Shown in pieces: positions 1 through 5,824 of a DNA stretch of 7,298 nt (within the stretch, counting starts at the first letter, position 1; each line of letters starts with the position of its first letter). The DNA is from UBA8752 sp965659115 (GTDB lineage Bacteria; Bacteroidota; Bacteroidia; Flavobacteriales_D; Sanyastnellaceae). The stretch spans positions 1 through 7,298 of the forward strand of contig CBFHUP010000082.1 of assembly GCA_965659115.1 (NCBI GenBank). The letters are read 5' to 3'. The notes under the pieces were generated by a model. It had not been told where the DNA came from, searched no databases, and worked only from the letters and a program-made list of their open reading frames with translations. Made by a program: the position numbers and the translations under genes.

Positions 1-306
1 GGTGGCGGCAAAAAACATGATCAATGCCTTGGGCCCCAAATTGAGGATGCCTTTTACATCGATGGATAGACAGAACATAATCAGGCTGGCAGGGAGCAGG
101 TATCTGCTGGCCACATAGTACAAGCTGCTGCCTTCTCCGGCCTCGATAATGCCTGTTGAGTTCAGGATTGCCGGCAAGAAGTAGGCCATGAGCAAGGCCG
201 GTACAACGCCGTAGAATTTGGCGAAACGGGGCAACCGAGAAGTGTGGAAGACCAGTGCGAGGCAAGCCAAAAGGAGGCCGAGGATGGGAGCGTCTTGGGT
301 GATCAC
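1..306 (-). CDS. DUF819 family integral membrane protein, N-terminal part (cut by the left edge)
   Basis: The minus strand reads open in one frame from a GTG at 306 to the window edge, 102 codons. The sequence begins (M)ITQDAPILGLLLACLAL and contains the blocks FAKFYGVVPALLMAYFLPA (about residues 28-46), LYYVASRYLLPASLIMF (62-78) and LSIDVKGILNLGPKALI (80-96). From memory this arrangement is characteristic of the DUF819 (YjcL-like) membrane family, whose function is not established; a transporter role has been suggested only from topology. At least three hydrophobic segments are visible (about 8-22, 33-49, 66-84), and a fourth starts near 93. An in-frame TGA at 343-345 limits the start. GTG at 306 fits the family's usual ITNDA-type N-terminus; the only alternative nearby is a rare ATT at 315. 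No Shine-Dalgarno sequence is seen. The gene is divergent from the glycosyltransferase. Family assignment is good; function is unknown. Confidence 0.82.
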   Translation of the reverse strand, partial: MITQDAPILGLLLACLALVFHTSRLPRFAKFYGVVPALLMAYFLPAILNSTGIIEAGEGSSLYYVASRYLLPASLIMFCLSIDVKGILNLGPKALIMFFAAT

Positions 307-372
307 GTCGGCAATATAGCCGATGCCAGTCGGGGCGTGTGCTCAGGCCGCTGTGAGGTGCTACTTTCGGGT
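307..372. promoter_or_regulatory. Short divergent intergenic region
   Basis: These 66 bases separate two genes that point away from each other, so promoters for both probably lie here or reach into the 5' ends of the coding regions. I looked for the Bacteroidota pattern (TTG near -33, TAnnTTTG near -7). The best match is TACTTTCG at 362-369 on the plus strand, but it is only four bases before the chosen glycosyltransferase start and has no partner at the right distance. I therefore do not call a specific promoter. The regulatory role is inferred from gene arrangement only. Confidence 0.35.
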
Positions 373-1428
373 GTGCGTTTTTCAGTCATTGTCCCCCTGT
401 ATAACCGACCGGATGAAATTCGGGAGCTGCTCGAGAGCTTAACCCTTCAGACCGTCAAGGACTTTGAGGTTTTGGTGGTCGAGGACGGCAGTGTTCAAGA
501 CGCCCGTGACATTGTGTCTTCTTTTTCGGACCGGCTCGATGTCCACTATTTCTGGAAGGAAAATGAGCGGCAAGGCTTCACACGCAATTTTGGTTTCGAA
601 CGGGCGCAGGGTGAATGGATGGTGGTCTTCGATTCGGATTGTCTGATTCCATCAGATTATTTCCAAAACGTGGCTGACTTTCTGGACCGGAATCCTGATG
701 TGGATGTGTATGGAGGACCCGACGCAGCTCACCCTTCGTTCACCCCCATCCAGAAGGCCATCAGCCATGCCATGACGTCGTTTTTGACCACCGGCGGAAT
801 CCGGGGCGGCCAAAAGCAATTGGGGTCATACCAACCAAGGTCCTTCAACATGGGGATTTCTCGGCGGGCTTGGGAAGTGAGCGGCGGCTATCGAATCACT
901 GTAAAGGGAGAGGACATCGAGTTTTCAATGCGGCTGATTGCCCATGGGTTAAAATCTGCTCTGATCCCCGATGCGCTGGTGTTTCACAAAAGGCGCACAG
1001 ATTTTGGTCAGTTCAGGAAGCAGGTTGAGTTTTTTGGCAGGGCGCGGGTCAACATTCGTCGGTTTTTTCCTGGAAGCCTTCGCCCGTTGCATTGGATGCC
1101 CACGCTGTTCCTCTGTTATCTGGTGGCATTGGTTCCCTTCCTAGTGGGGGGCTTTGTCTTCAACAAAGGTTGGGGAGCACTCGGCGTTTTCATGGCCGCA
1201 GTGCCTTACCTCGTTTGGCATACTGCTCTGTTCTTAGAGGTCTTGCTCAAAACCGGTGATGGGCGGGTGGCATTGCTTGCACCTCGCGCCGCCAGGATAC
1301 AATTAACCTCTTATGGTTGGGGGCTGCTTTCCGAATACCTCGCCGTGGTGGTGTTCAATCGGCGCGATTCGTTGATTGGAGAGGTGCGCGAGGTGCCTCC
1401 TGTATCTGGAAACACCCCCAAATCATGA
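373..1428 (+). CDS. Family 2 glycosyltransferase with C-terminal membrane segments
   Basis: Predicted to transfer a sugar from a nucleotide-sugar donor to an envelope or exopolysaccharide acceptor at the cytoplasmic face of the inner membrane. The 351-residue product opens with the GT-A fold strand RFSVIVPLYNRPDEI (2-16), followed by LVVEDGS (34-40), the acidic DSD metal/nucleotide-binding motif at 87-89, the block RSFNMGISRRAW (156-167) and the GED motif at 179-181 that would supply the catalytic acid. Two strongly hydrophobic stretches (about 243-263 and 268-290) anchor the C-terminal part. The TTGGIRGG segment near 139-146 is a feature I associate with a Bacteroidota GT2 subtype. The frame stays open upstream to 244, but that extension overlaps the divergent DUF819 gene and lacks family-like sequence. 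GTG at 373 places the start directly before the conserved strand; GTG at 358 is the alternative. No Shine-Dalgarno sequence is seen. The stop overlaps the next gene's ATG by four bases, suggesting coupled translation. Exact substrate unknown. Confidence 0.9.
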   Translation: MRFSVIVPLYNRPDEIRELLESLTLQTVKDFEVLVVEDGSVQDARDIVSSFSDRLDVHYFWKENERQGFTRNFGFERAQGEWMVVFDSDCLIPSDYFQNVADFLDRNPDVDVYGGPDAAHPSFTPIQKAISHAMTSFLTTGGIRGGQKQLGSYQPRSFNMGISRRAWEVSGGYRITVKGEDIEFSMRLIAHGLKSALIPDALVFHKRRTDFGQFRKQVEFFGRARVNIRRFFPGSLRPLHWMPTLFLCYLVALVPFLVGGFVFNKGWGALGVFMAAVPYLVWHTALFLEVLLKTGDGRVALLAPRAARIQLTSYGWGLLSEYLAVVVFNRRDSLIGEVREVPPVSGNTPKS

Positions 1429-2315
1429 GGGCACTGGGCTGGTTGGGACTCTTGGGAGCAGTGGCCGTTTTGGCATACACTGCCCTTTGTCTTTCTGCCC
1501 CGTTCAAGGCCGAAGCTCACCACATAGAATGGCTAACGCCAGAAGAGGCGGTCATGGTGGACTGGGCCTTGTCGTCTTGGTCTCCGCAACAATGGTTGCC
1601 CGCTGGGACAGTTTCGGTTAGAGGTTTGGAAAGCGTGACGGTGATGGGGGATTCAGTGCATTGCCCATTGACGACATCGGGAGGTGGTGTGGGGTCGAGG
1701 TGGCTTTGGTTGGATCAGGGCCCAGAAGGTCCAAAGTTGCAGGAGCACCTGAGCTGGAGCGTTCCGTTTTATCTGCGTGGGTGGGAGAGGTTGCAGGGCG
1801 AGGCCAGCAAGGCCCGCCCCATTGGCAGAACCATGAAAGCACAAGTGGTGAGCCAAGCCTTGCAGTCCGCGGTCGAATTGACATGGAATGGAGGGGCATT
1901 TGTCGCCGTGTCATCGCCTTTTGTGATAGACCCAATAAACCTTCAAGAACCCGACAGTCTTGGTGGGGATTCTGTGCCCTTGTGGTGTTGGTCCATCGCG
2001 GCCAGTGAGGGCCGAAAGTGGCAATGGATGCAACAAGTTGAACCGCTCCATTTGGACTCTGTGCTTGCAGCAGGAGGGCTGGGGTGGTCCGCTACAGCAG
2101 ACACGTTGCCCATTTGGGAAGCGCTGCCCAACGCAAGCACATCCTTGGTATTGCTGGACCTTTTGCAAGGCGAGAGCAGTCCTCAAGACTCTCTCGCTCC
2201 CGTCTGGGCCATGCGGTGGTCCCTGGGTCGCCCCCAGCTTCAAAGCAAAACAGCGCCGCAGTCCAAGACCACGACGCTGTTCCAATTCAAGAGGGCAAAA
2301 ATCAGCGGACGATAA
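1425..2315 (+). CDS. Unrecognised Trp-rich protein with N-terminal signal anchor, coupled to the glycosyltransferase
   Basis: I do not recognise this 296-residue protein. It starts MRALGWLGLLGAVAVLAYTA, one hydrophobic segment (about residues 4-24) that could be a signal peptide or a single membrane anchor; no clear lipobox is present. The remainder has no further membrane segment and ends in a basic, Gln/Lys/Thr-rich tail (about 270-296). It has 18 tryptophans (about 6 percent), several in W-x-W or W-C-W spacing (WLW, WCW, WQW), and only three cysteines. ATG at 1425 overlaps the glycosyltransferase stop as ATGA, which supports both the start and co-expression. The frame is open upstream to 1317 only as a shadow inside the glycosyltransferase. 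The last 14 bases overlap the 3' end of the opposing metalloprotease gene. Likely located in the periplasm or facing it, possibly assisting glycan assembly; that is inference from context. That it is a real gene is supported by the overlap, the signal-like start and the absence of any other good frame over this stretch. Confidence 0.72.
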   Translation: MRALGWLGLLGAVAVLAYTALCLSAPFKAEAHHIEWLTPEEAVMVDWALSSWSPQQWLPAGTVSVRGLESVTVMGDSVHCPLTTSGGGVGSRWLWLDQGPEGPKLQEHLSWSVPFYLRGWERLQGEASKARPIGRTMKAQVVSQALQSAVELTWNGGAFVAVSSPFVIDPINLQEPDSLGGDSVPLWCWSIAASEGRKWQWMQQVEPLHLDSVLAAGGLGWSATADTLPIWEALPNASTSLVLLDLLQGESSPQDSLAPVWAMRWSLGRPQLQSKTAPQSKTTTLFQFKRAKISGR

Positions 2316-5300
2316 GACGTCCTGTGCGGGGCAGCATGGCCGATGGGTTGGCCGCAGAAACCCGCACGAAATAGAGGCCTGCCAGATCAGGTGCTGCGAG
2401 TTCAATGCTCCAACCGCTCATGTTGGAGACAGCCAGCAGGGATTCTTCGCGCATCAACTTTCCACCAGAAGACCAGATGCGGACCTTCCAAGGTCCTTGA
2501 CCTGTGACCCCCAAGACCTGAACGTTCTGTCCAATGCAGGAAGGGTTGGGGAAAGGGGTCAACGGTGGCGAAAGGCCATCCAGATCAGCGATGCTGCTGG
2601 TGAGGGGATTTCCGTCGCAATCGTATCCCACAGCGGCATATTCACAGCCGTCATTTTCTTCAGTAGCCGCGGGGTCATAATTGCAAGCCAAAGGGTCGGT
2701 ACAGCCTAGGATTTCTGCTGTGTCACAAATTCCATCGCCATCGGTATCAGCCTCACAATCGCCACCACAGTCTCCGAGGGCATCGAGGTACTCGCAGCTC
2801 CCGTCGTCAGTATTGGCCGCAGCATCATAAGTGCAGCTGGCTTCATCGGTGCACCCTTCAATCACATTGAGTAGGTTTCCATCACAGTCATAGCCTTCCG
2901 CTGCATACTCGCAGTTTCCATTTTCTTCTGTGGCATCGACATTGTAATTGCAGGCCGCGGCATCGGTGCAACCTGGGATTTCTGCTGTGTCACAAATTCC
3001 ATCGCCATCGGCATCGCCCAGGCAATCTCCACCACAATCGCCCAAGGCATCGAGGTATTCGCAGCTGCCGTCATCGGTGTTGGCCTCCAGATCATAGGTG
3101 CAACTCGCCGCATCCGTGCATCCATAGACAACAACTGTAGCATTGCCTTCGCAATCGAAATTGGCAGGCGGATAAGTGCAGTTCCCGGCTTCATCGGTGG
3201 CATTGTCATCGAAGTTGCAAGCCGTTGGATCAGTGCAGCCGGGGATTTCAGCATTGTCACAAATGCCATCGCCATCGGCATCGCCCGGGCAATCTCCACC
3301 GCAATCTCCCAAGGCATCGAGGTATTCGCAGCTGCCGTCATCGGTGTTGGCCGCAGCATCGAAAGTGCAGCTCTCATTGTCTGTGCAGCCTTCGACGACA
3401 ACCAAGACGTTGCCGTCACAATCATAGCCTGTGCTGGCATAGGCGCAGTTGCCATTTTCTTCTGTCGCGCTGACATCGTAATTGCAAGCTGTTGCGTCGG
3501 TACAACCCGGAATTTCAGCATTGTCGCATACTCCGTCACCATCGCTGTCACCGGGACAGGCACCGCCGCAATCGCCCAGGGCATCGAGGTATTCGCAGCT
3601 CCCGTCATCGGTGTTGGCGGCGGCGTTGTACGTGCAGCTCTGACCGTCCGTACATCCGTAGACGGGCACGGTCACATTGCCGTCGCAATCAAAATTGACC
3701 GGCGGGTAGTTGCAGTTTCCGGCGTCATCAGTGGCTCCACTGTTGTAGTTGCATGCTACGGGATCCAGACATCCTGGGATTTCTACATCATCACAGACGC
3801 TGTCACCATCGGCATCTCCAGGGCAGTCTCCACCGCATTCTCCCAATGCGTCCAAGTACTCACAACTTCCGTCGTCGAGGTTGGCGGTGGCATCGTAGGT
3901 GCAGCTCGCAGCGTCTGTGCAACCGGGCACATCCGCTACAATCACATCTTCATCTTCATCGCAGATGTCATTGAAATTGGCATCTTCACAAGGGGCCACA
4001 CTCGACCCGTCGATACAGAAAGCATGGGTCTGGCTCGATCCGAAGTTGCCGGAACCTGAACCGAGCACATTGCCACCGTCATCGGTCAAGGAGTACCATC
4101 CGCCAGGTGGATAGTGCAGTCCGTTGCCGAAAAGATCGGTCACCGTCAATTCATAGCATCCCGTTGTGGCGCATTGGCTCTCTTGGATGAAGTCGCCGGC
4201 AAAAGTACCATTGTCGTAGTTCGTTCCCGACATCACGACTGCACCATCGTCTGTGTTCTCTAAGCTCCAGCCAAAGCCAAAGGGCAGCACGTCCAGCTGG
4301 ATTTCCATGTTCACGAACGACCCGGAGAGGATTTCAAAAGAGACGGCCAGCGTGTCGTTCAACGCATACCCATCTTCAGGAGTACTGATCCAAACGCTCA
4401 GCTCGTGATCACCTCCCACAGCAGCCAACGTGGGCAGGGAAACGTATTCTGTGGCACCTGATGCCAAGTCACCGGTCCATTCCAGGTCATTGACGGTTCC
4501 ACCATCTAGCGCAAAGTGTATTGTTGCAGCGTTCAATGCATCTGAGCCAAAGTTTTGAAGCAATACTTCAGGCGAGATCGTAGATGCACAGCCGGTGGAA
4601 GCAATGCCTTGAACCGATGCAATGCCCATGTCTGTGGACATGACGGGGATGGCTCCATCGCTGCTCAAAAGCGCATTTCGGTGCAAGACAAGTGCGTCGC
4701 GCATTCTCGTCCGTTGCCCCTCCGTGAAGGAGTCCATGCAGCCGTCGTTGGAGTAGTCCATGAAATTCTCCACCATGGTGGCAGGACAGCTCAAGGCAGA
4801 ACAGCCAATGGAGCCCGTTGTAGGTGGGGTGTCGCACACCCGATCCCCTTGAGACGAACAGTTGCTTTCATCGGCGCAACTGTTGGTGTTGCTAAAGGTG
4901 TGCAACAAGCTCAAGTAGTGCCCCATTTCATGAGACAGTGTCCGGTTGAGGTTGAAGTTGCTGAGCAGATTGTACTCGTCTCCAACACCAAATACCTGGT
5001 GGTGAAGGACGATGCCGTCGTGGGTGCCTGAGGTGGGAGGCAAGTAGGCAAAGCCCAGAGGGGAAGTGCCACCGTTTAACTTGTGCAATACCCAGACATT
5101 GATGTATTCAGACCCAGACCAATGGCTGAGGTTCTTCACATTCATCTCAGATGCCGGATCCAAGTTGCTGTTGGTCACCATACCTGTGCTGGAAAAGCCG
5201 GGAATGACTTCAGAAACATCGGTGCGCAGAATACCCGTAGTCGGGTTCCCATCTGGGTCGCGCACGGCCAACGCAAACTCGATGTCAACATCGGCTCCCC

Positions 5301-5622
5301 CAAAATCACCACGGAAATCGGCATTCAGGGCATCTATGGCGCTCAAGACTTGGCTGTCAGAAACATTGGATCCAGTGCCCAAGGATGCGCCATCGTGCAT
5401 GATGTGCACCACAACAGGCAAAACATGGGTTTCACTGGAGCGCATGGCGCTGCTGGACATATCCGCTAGGGCTGCTTCAAAGGCAAAGTAGCTGCGCGCA
5501 TAGGTGCTGTCTTCCATGAGAACAGCTTGCAACTCGTCGGATTGACAGCGGTCACCCTGTGCCAAAGTTGTGTTGGCGAGGGTAGCGACGAAAAGGGCAA
5601 GAAAGGAGATATAGAAACGCAT
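2302..5622 (-). CDS. Secreted M43-family (pappalysin/cytophagalysin-type) zinc metalloprotease with Cys-rich repeats and T9SS sorting domain
   Basis: A 1106-residue exported endopeptidase. Residues 1-21 form a signal peptide (MRFYISFLALFVATLANTTLA, cut before QG). The catalytic domain spans about 66-320. It has the zinc motif HEMGHYLSLLH at 231-241 (ligands His231, His235, His241; base Glu232), the GDRVCDTPP block at 259-267, the Met-turn NFMDY at 286-290 (Met288), and the following CMDSFTEGQ, all typical of M43. An Ig-like, CARDB-like segment follows (about 327-435), then a beta-rich domain (about 437-537) with a GCYELTVTDLFGNG core. Five 89-residue repeats occupy 567-1011. A Por/T9SS type A sorting domain closes the protein (about 1020-1106: PFPNP, then WKVRIWSSGGKLM, then LAGLYFVRV). 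The frame is open 13 codons further upstream, but ATG at 5622 begins the signal peptide directly and is preferred. No Shine-Dalgarno sequence precedes it. Predicted to be released or anchored outside the outer membrane. Substrate unknown. Serine replaces the usual glycine in the zinc motif. Confidence 0.93.
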   Translation of the reverse strand: MRFYISFLALFVATLANTTLAQGDRCQSDELQAVLMEDSTYARSYFAFEAALADMSSSAMRSSETHVLPVVVHIMHDGASLGTGSNVSDSQVLSAIDALNADFRGDFGGADVDIEFALAVRDPDGNPTTGILRTDVSEVIPGFSSTGMVTNSNLDPASEMNVKNLSHWSGSEYINVWVLHKLNGGTSPLGFAYLPPTSGTHDGIVLHHQVFGVGDEYNLLSNFNLNRTLSHEMGHYLSLLHTFSNTNSCADESNCSSQGDRVCDTPPTTGSIGCSALSCPATMVENFMDYSNDGCMDSFTEGQRTRMRDALVLHRNALLSSDGAIPVMSTDMGIASVQGIASTGCASTISPEVLLQNFGSDALNAATIHFALDGGTVNDLEWTGDLASGATEYVSLPTLAAVGGDHELSVWISTPEDGYALNDTLAVSFEILSGSFVNMEIQLDVLPFGFGWSLENTDDGAVVMSGTNYDNGTFAGDFIQESQCATTGCYELTVTDLFGNGLHYPPGGWYSLTDDGGNVLGSGSGNFGSSQTHAFCIDGSSVAPCEDANFNDICDEDEDVIVADVPGCTDAASCTYDATANLDDGSCEYLDALGECGGDCPGDADGDSVCDDVEIPGCLDPVACNYNSGATDDAGNCNYPPVNFDCDGNVTVPVYGCTDGQSCTYNAAANTDDGSCEYLDALGDCGGACPGDSDGDGVCDNAEIPGCTDATACNYDVSATEENGNCAYASTGYDCDGNVLVVVEGCTDNESCTFDAAANTDDGSCEYLDALGDCGGDCPGDADGDGICDNAEIPGCTDPTACNFDDNATDEAGNCTYPPANFDCEGNATVVVYGCTDAASCTYDLEANTDDGSCEYLDALGDCGGDCLGDADGDGICDTAEIPGCTDAAACNYNVDATEENGNCEYAAEGYDCDGNLLNVIEGCTDEASCTYDAAANTDDGSCEYLDALGDCGGDCEADTDGDGICDTAEILGCTDPLACNYDPAATEENDGCEYAAVGYDCDGNPLTSSIADLDGLSPPLTPFPNPSCIGQNVQVLGVTGQGPWKVRIWSSGGKLMREESLLAVSNMSGWSIELAAPDLAGLYFVRVSAANPSAMLPRTGRLIVR
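2305..2565 (-). other. Region encoding the T9SS type A C-terminal sorting domain
   Basis: Codons about 1020-1106 of the metalloprotease. The domain has the standard layout of these signals: an FPNP entry motif (1024-1027), a beta strand WKVRIW followed by a turn with GGKL (1053-1056), a strand ending in LAGLYFVRVS (1080-1089), and a basic, hydrophobic end with GRLIVR. In known cases this domain directs the protein through the type IX system and is removed at the surface. It is the clearest taxonomic marker in the window. Confidence 0.88.
2590..3924 (-). repeat. Five tandem 267-bp coding repeats (89 residues each) in the metalloprotease
   Basis: The GCTDxxSC motif recurs at residues 567, 656, 745, 834 and 923, a spacing of exactly 89 residues each time. 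In bases the units are 3658-3924, 3391-3657, 3124-3390, 2857-3123 and 2590-2856. Each unit has 10 cysteines and four parts: GCTDxxSCTYDxxANTDDGSCEY; LDALGDCGGDC; a thrombospondin-type-3-like calcium loop (GDADGDGICD or close, at 602-611, 691-700, 780-789, 869-878, 958-967); and a second GCTDxxACNY half-unit ending in DCDGN. The two GCTD half-units within a copy are related to each other. The even Cys count and the Asp loops suggest a disulfide- and calcium-stiffened stalk between protease and sorting domain. Units 2-5 are very similar in DNA sequence; unit 1 has drifted more. Confidence 0.95.
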
Positions 5623-5762
5623 GTTGGAGGGAGGTTCTTTCTCCCGTACTCCATTCTGCAAGTTCAGGTTTCATTTTGAATGTGAAATCTGTCTTGTCGT
5701 TGTTTTTCAAACAGTTACATCTGGTCTTTCACTGATGTATAATGCCGGTTTAATGTTGAAAT
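5623..5762 (-). promoter_or_regulatory. 5' region of the metalloprotease gene; promoter expected, no strong match
   Basis: The protease gene begins after the terminator of the upstream unit, so it needs its own promoter in these 140 bases. The best Bacteroidota-like candidate on the minus strand is TTTG (5708-5711) followed after 16 bases by CAGATTTC (5684-5691), a weak match to TAnnTTTG. It would give a leader of roughly 55 bases. A TATACAT-like word near 5735-5741 is an alternative. The bases just before the ATG are CT-rich and lack a Shine-Dalgarno sequence. I see no small gene or RNA in this stretch. Confidence 0.3.
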
Positions 5763-5803
5763 AAAAAAGGCGGAGCCCCCACAAAATGGGAGTTCCGCCT
5801 TTT
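5763..5803 (-). terminator. Rho-independent terminator downstream of the FKBP gene
   Basis: On the minus strand the arms AAAAGGCGGA and TCCGCCTTTT (plus-strand positions 5794-5803 and 5765-5774) form a 10-bp perfect stem. It extends inward through a few imperfect pairs and a CCC/GGG stack (5778-5780 with 5788-5790), leaving a loop of about 7 bases. The hairpin is followed on that strand by a run of six T. It lies 21 bases past the FKBP stop, the right place and direction to end the yaaA-FKBP transcript and separate it from the metalloprotease gene. Confidence 0.88.
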
Positions 5804-5824
5804 CGAAAAAAATGCGCGGTAAAA

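Noticed and set aside
362..369. TACTTTCG as a Bacteroidota -7 promoter element for the glycosyltransferase
   Set aside because: It sits four bases before the start codon and has no -33 element at suitable distance, so it would give a start site inside the coding region.
244..372. N-terminal extension of the glycosyltransferase reading frame back to GTG at 244
   Set aside because: It overlaps the coding region of the divergent DUF819 gene, the added residues look like antisense noise (charged, Cys- and Gly-rich), and the family fold begins right at 373.
1960..2709. Plus-strand open frame of 249 codons across the junction of the two convergent genes
   Set aside because: It runs in the wrong phase through the orphan gene and then antisense to the T9SS domain; the translation is low-complexity, Arg/Cys/Gly-rich, and has no signal, domain or plausible start.
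2862..3608. A 248-codon open frame on the minus strand in a different phase from the protease, rich in Met, Ala and Pro
   Set aside because: It lies wholly inside the protease repeats. Because the repeat length is a multiple of three, any frame without a stop in one unit stays open through all of them. It has no independent start context or recognisable domain.
2590..3924. CRISPR array or non-coding satellite as an explanation for the regular repeats
   Set aside because: The period is 267 bp, repeats follow one another without unique spacers, and changes preserve the protein pattern (Cys, Asp and Gly positions).
4555..5031. Plus-strand open frame of 158 codons antisense to the protease catalytic domain
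   Set aside because: It lies opposite the strongly conserved zinc motif and Met-turn; its openness follows from the codon composition of the real gene, and the product is His/Gly/Val-rich without recognisable features.
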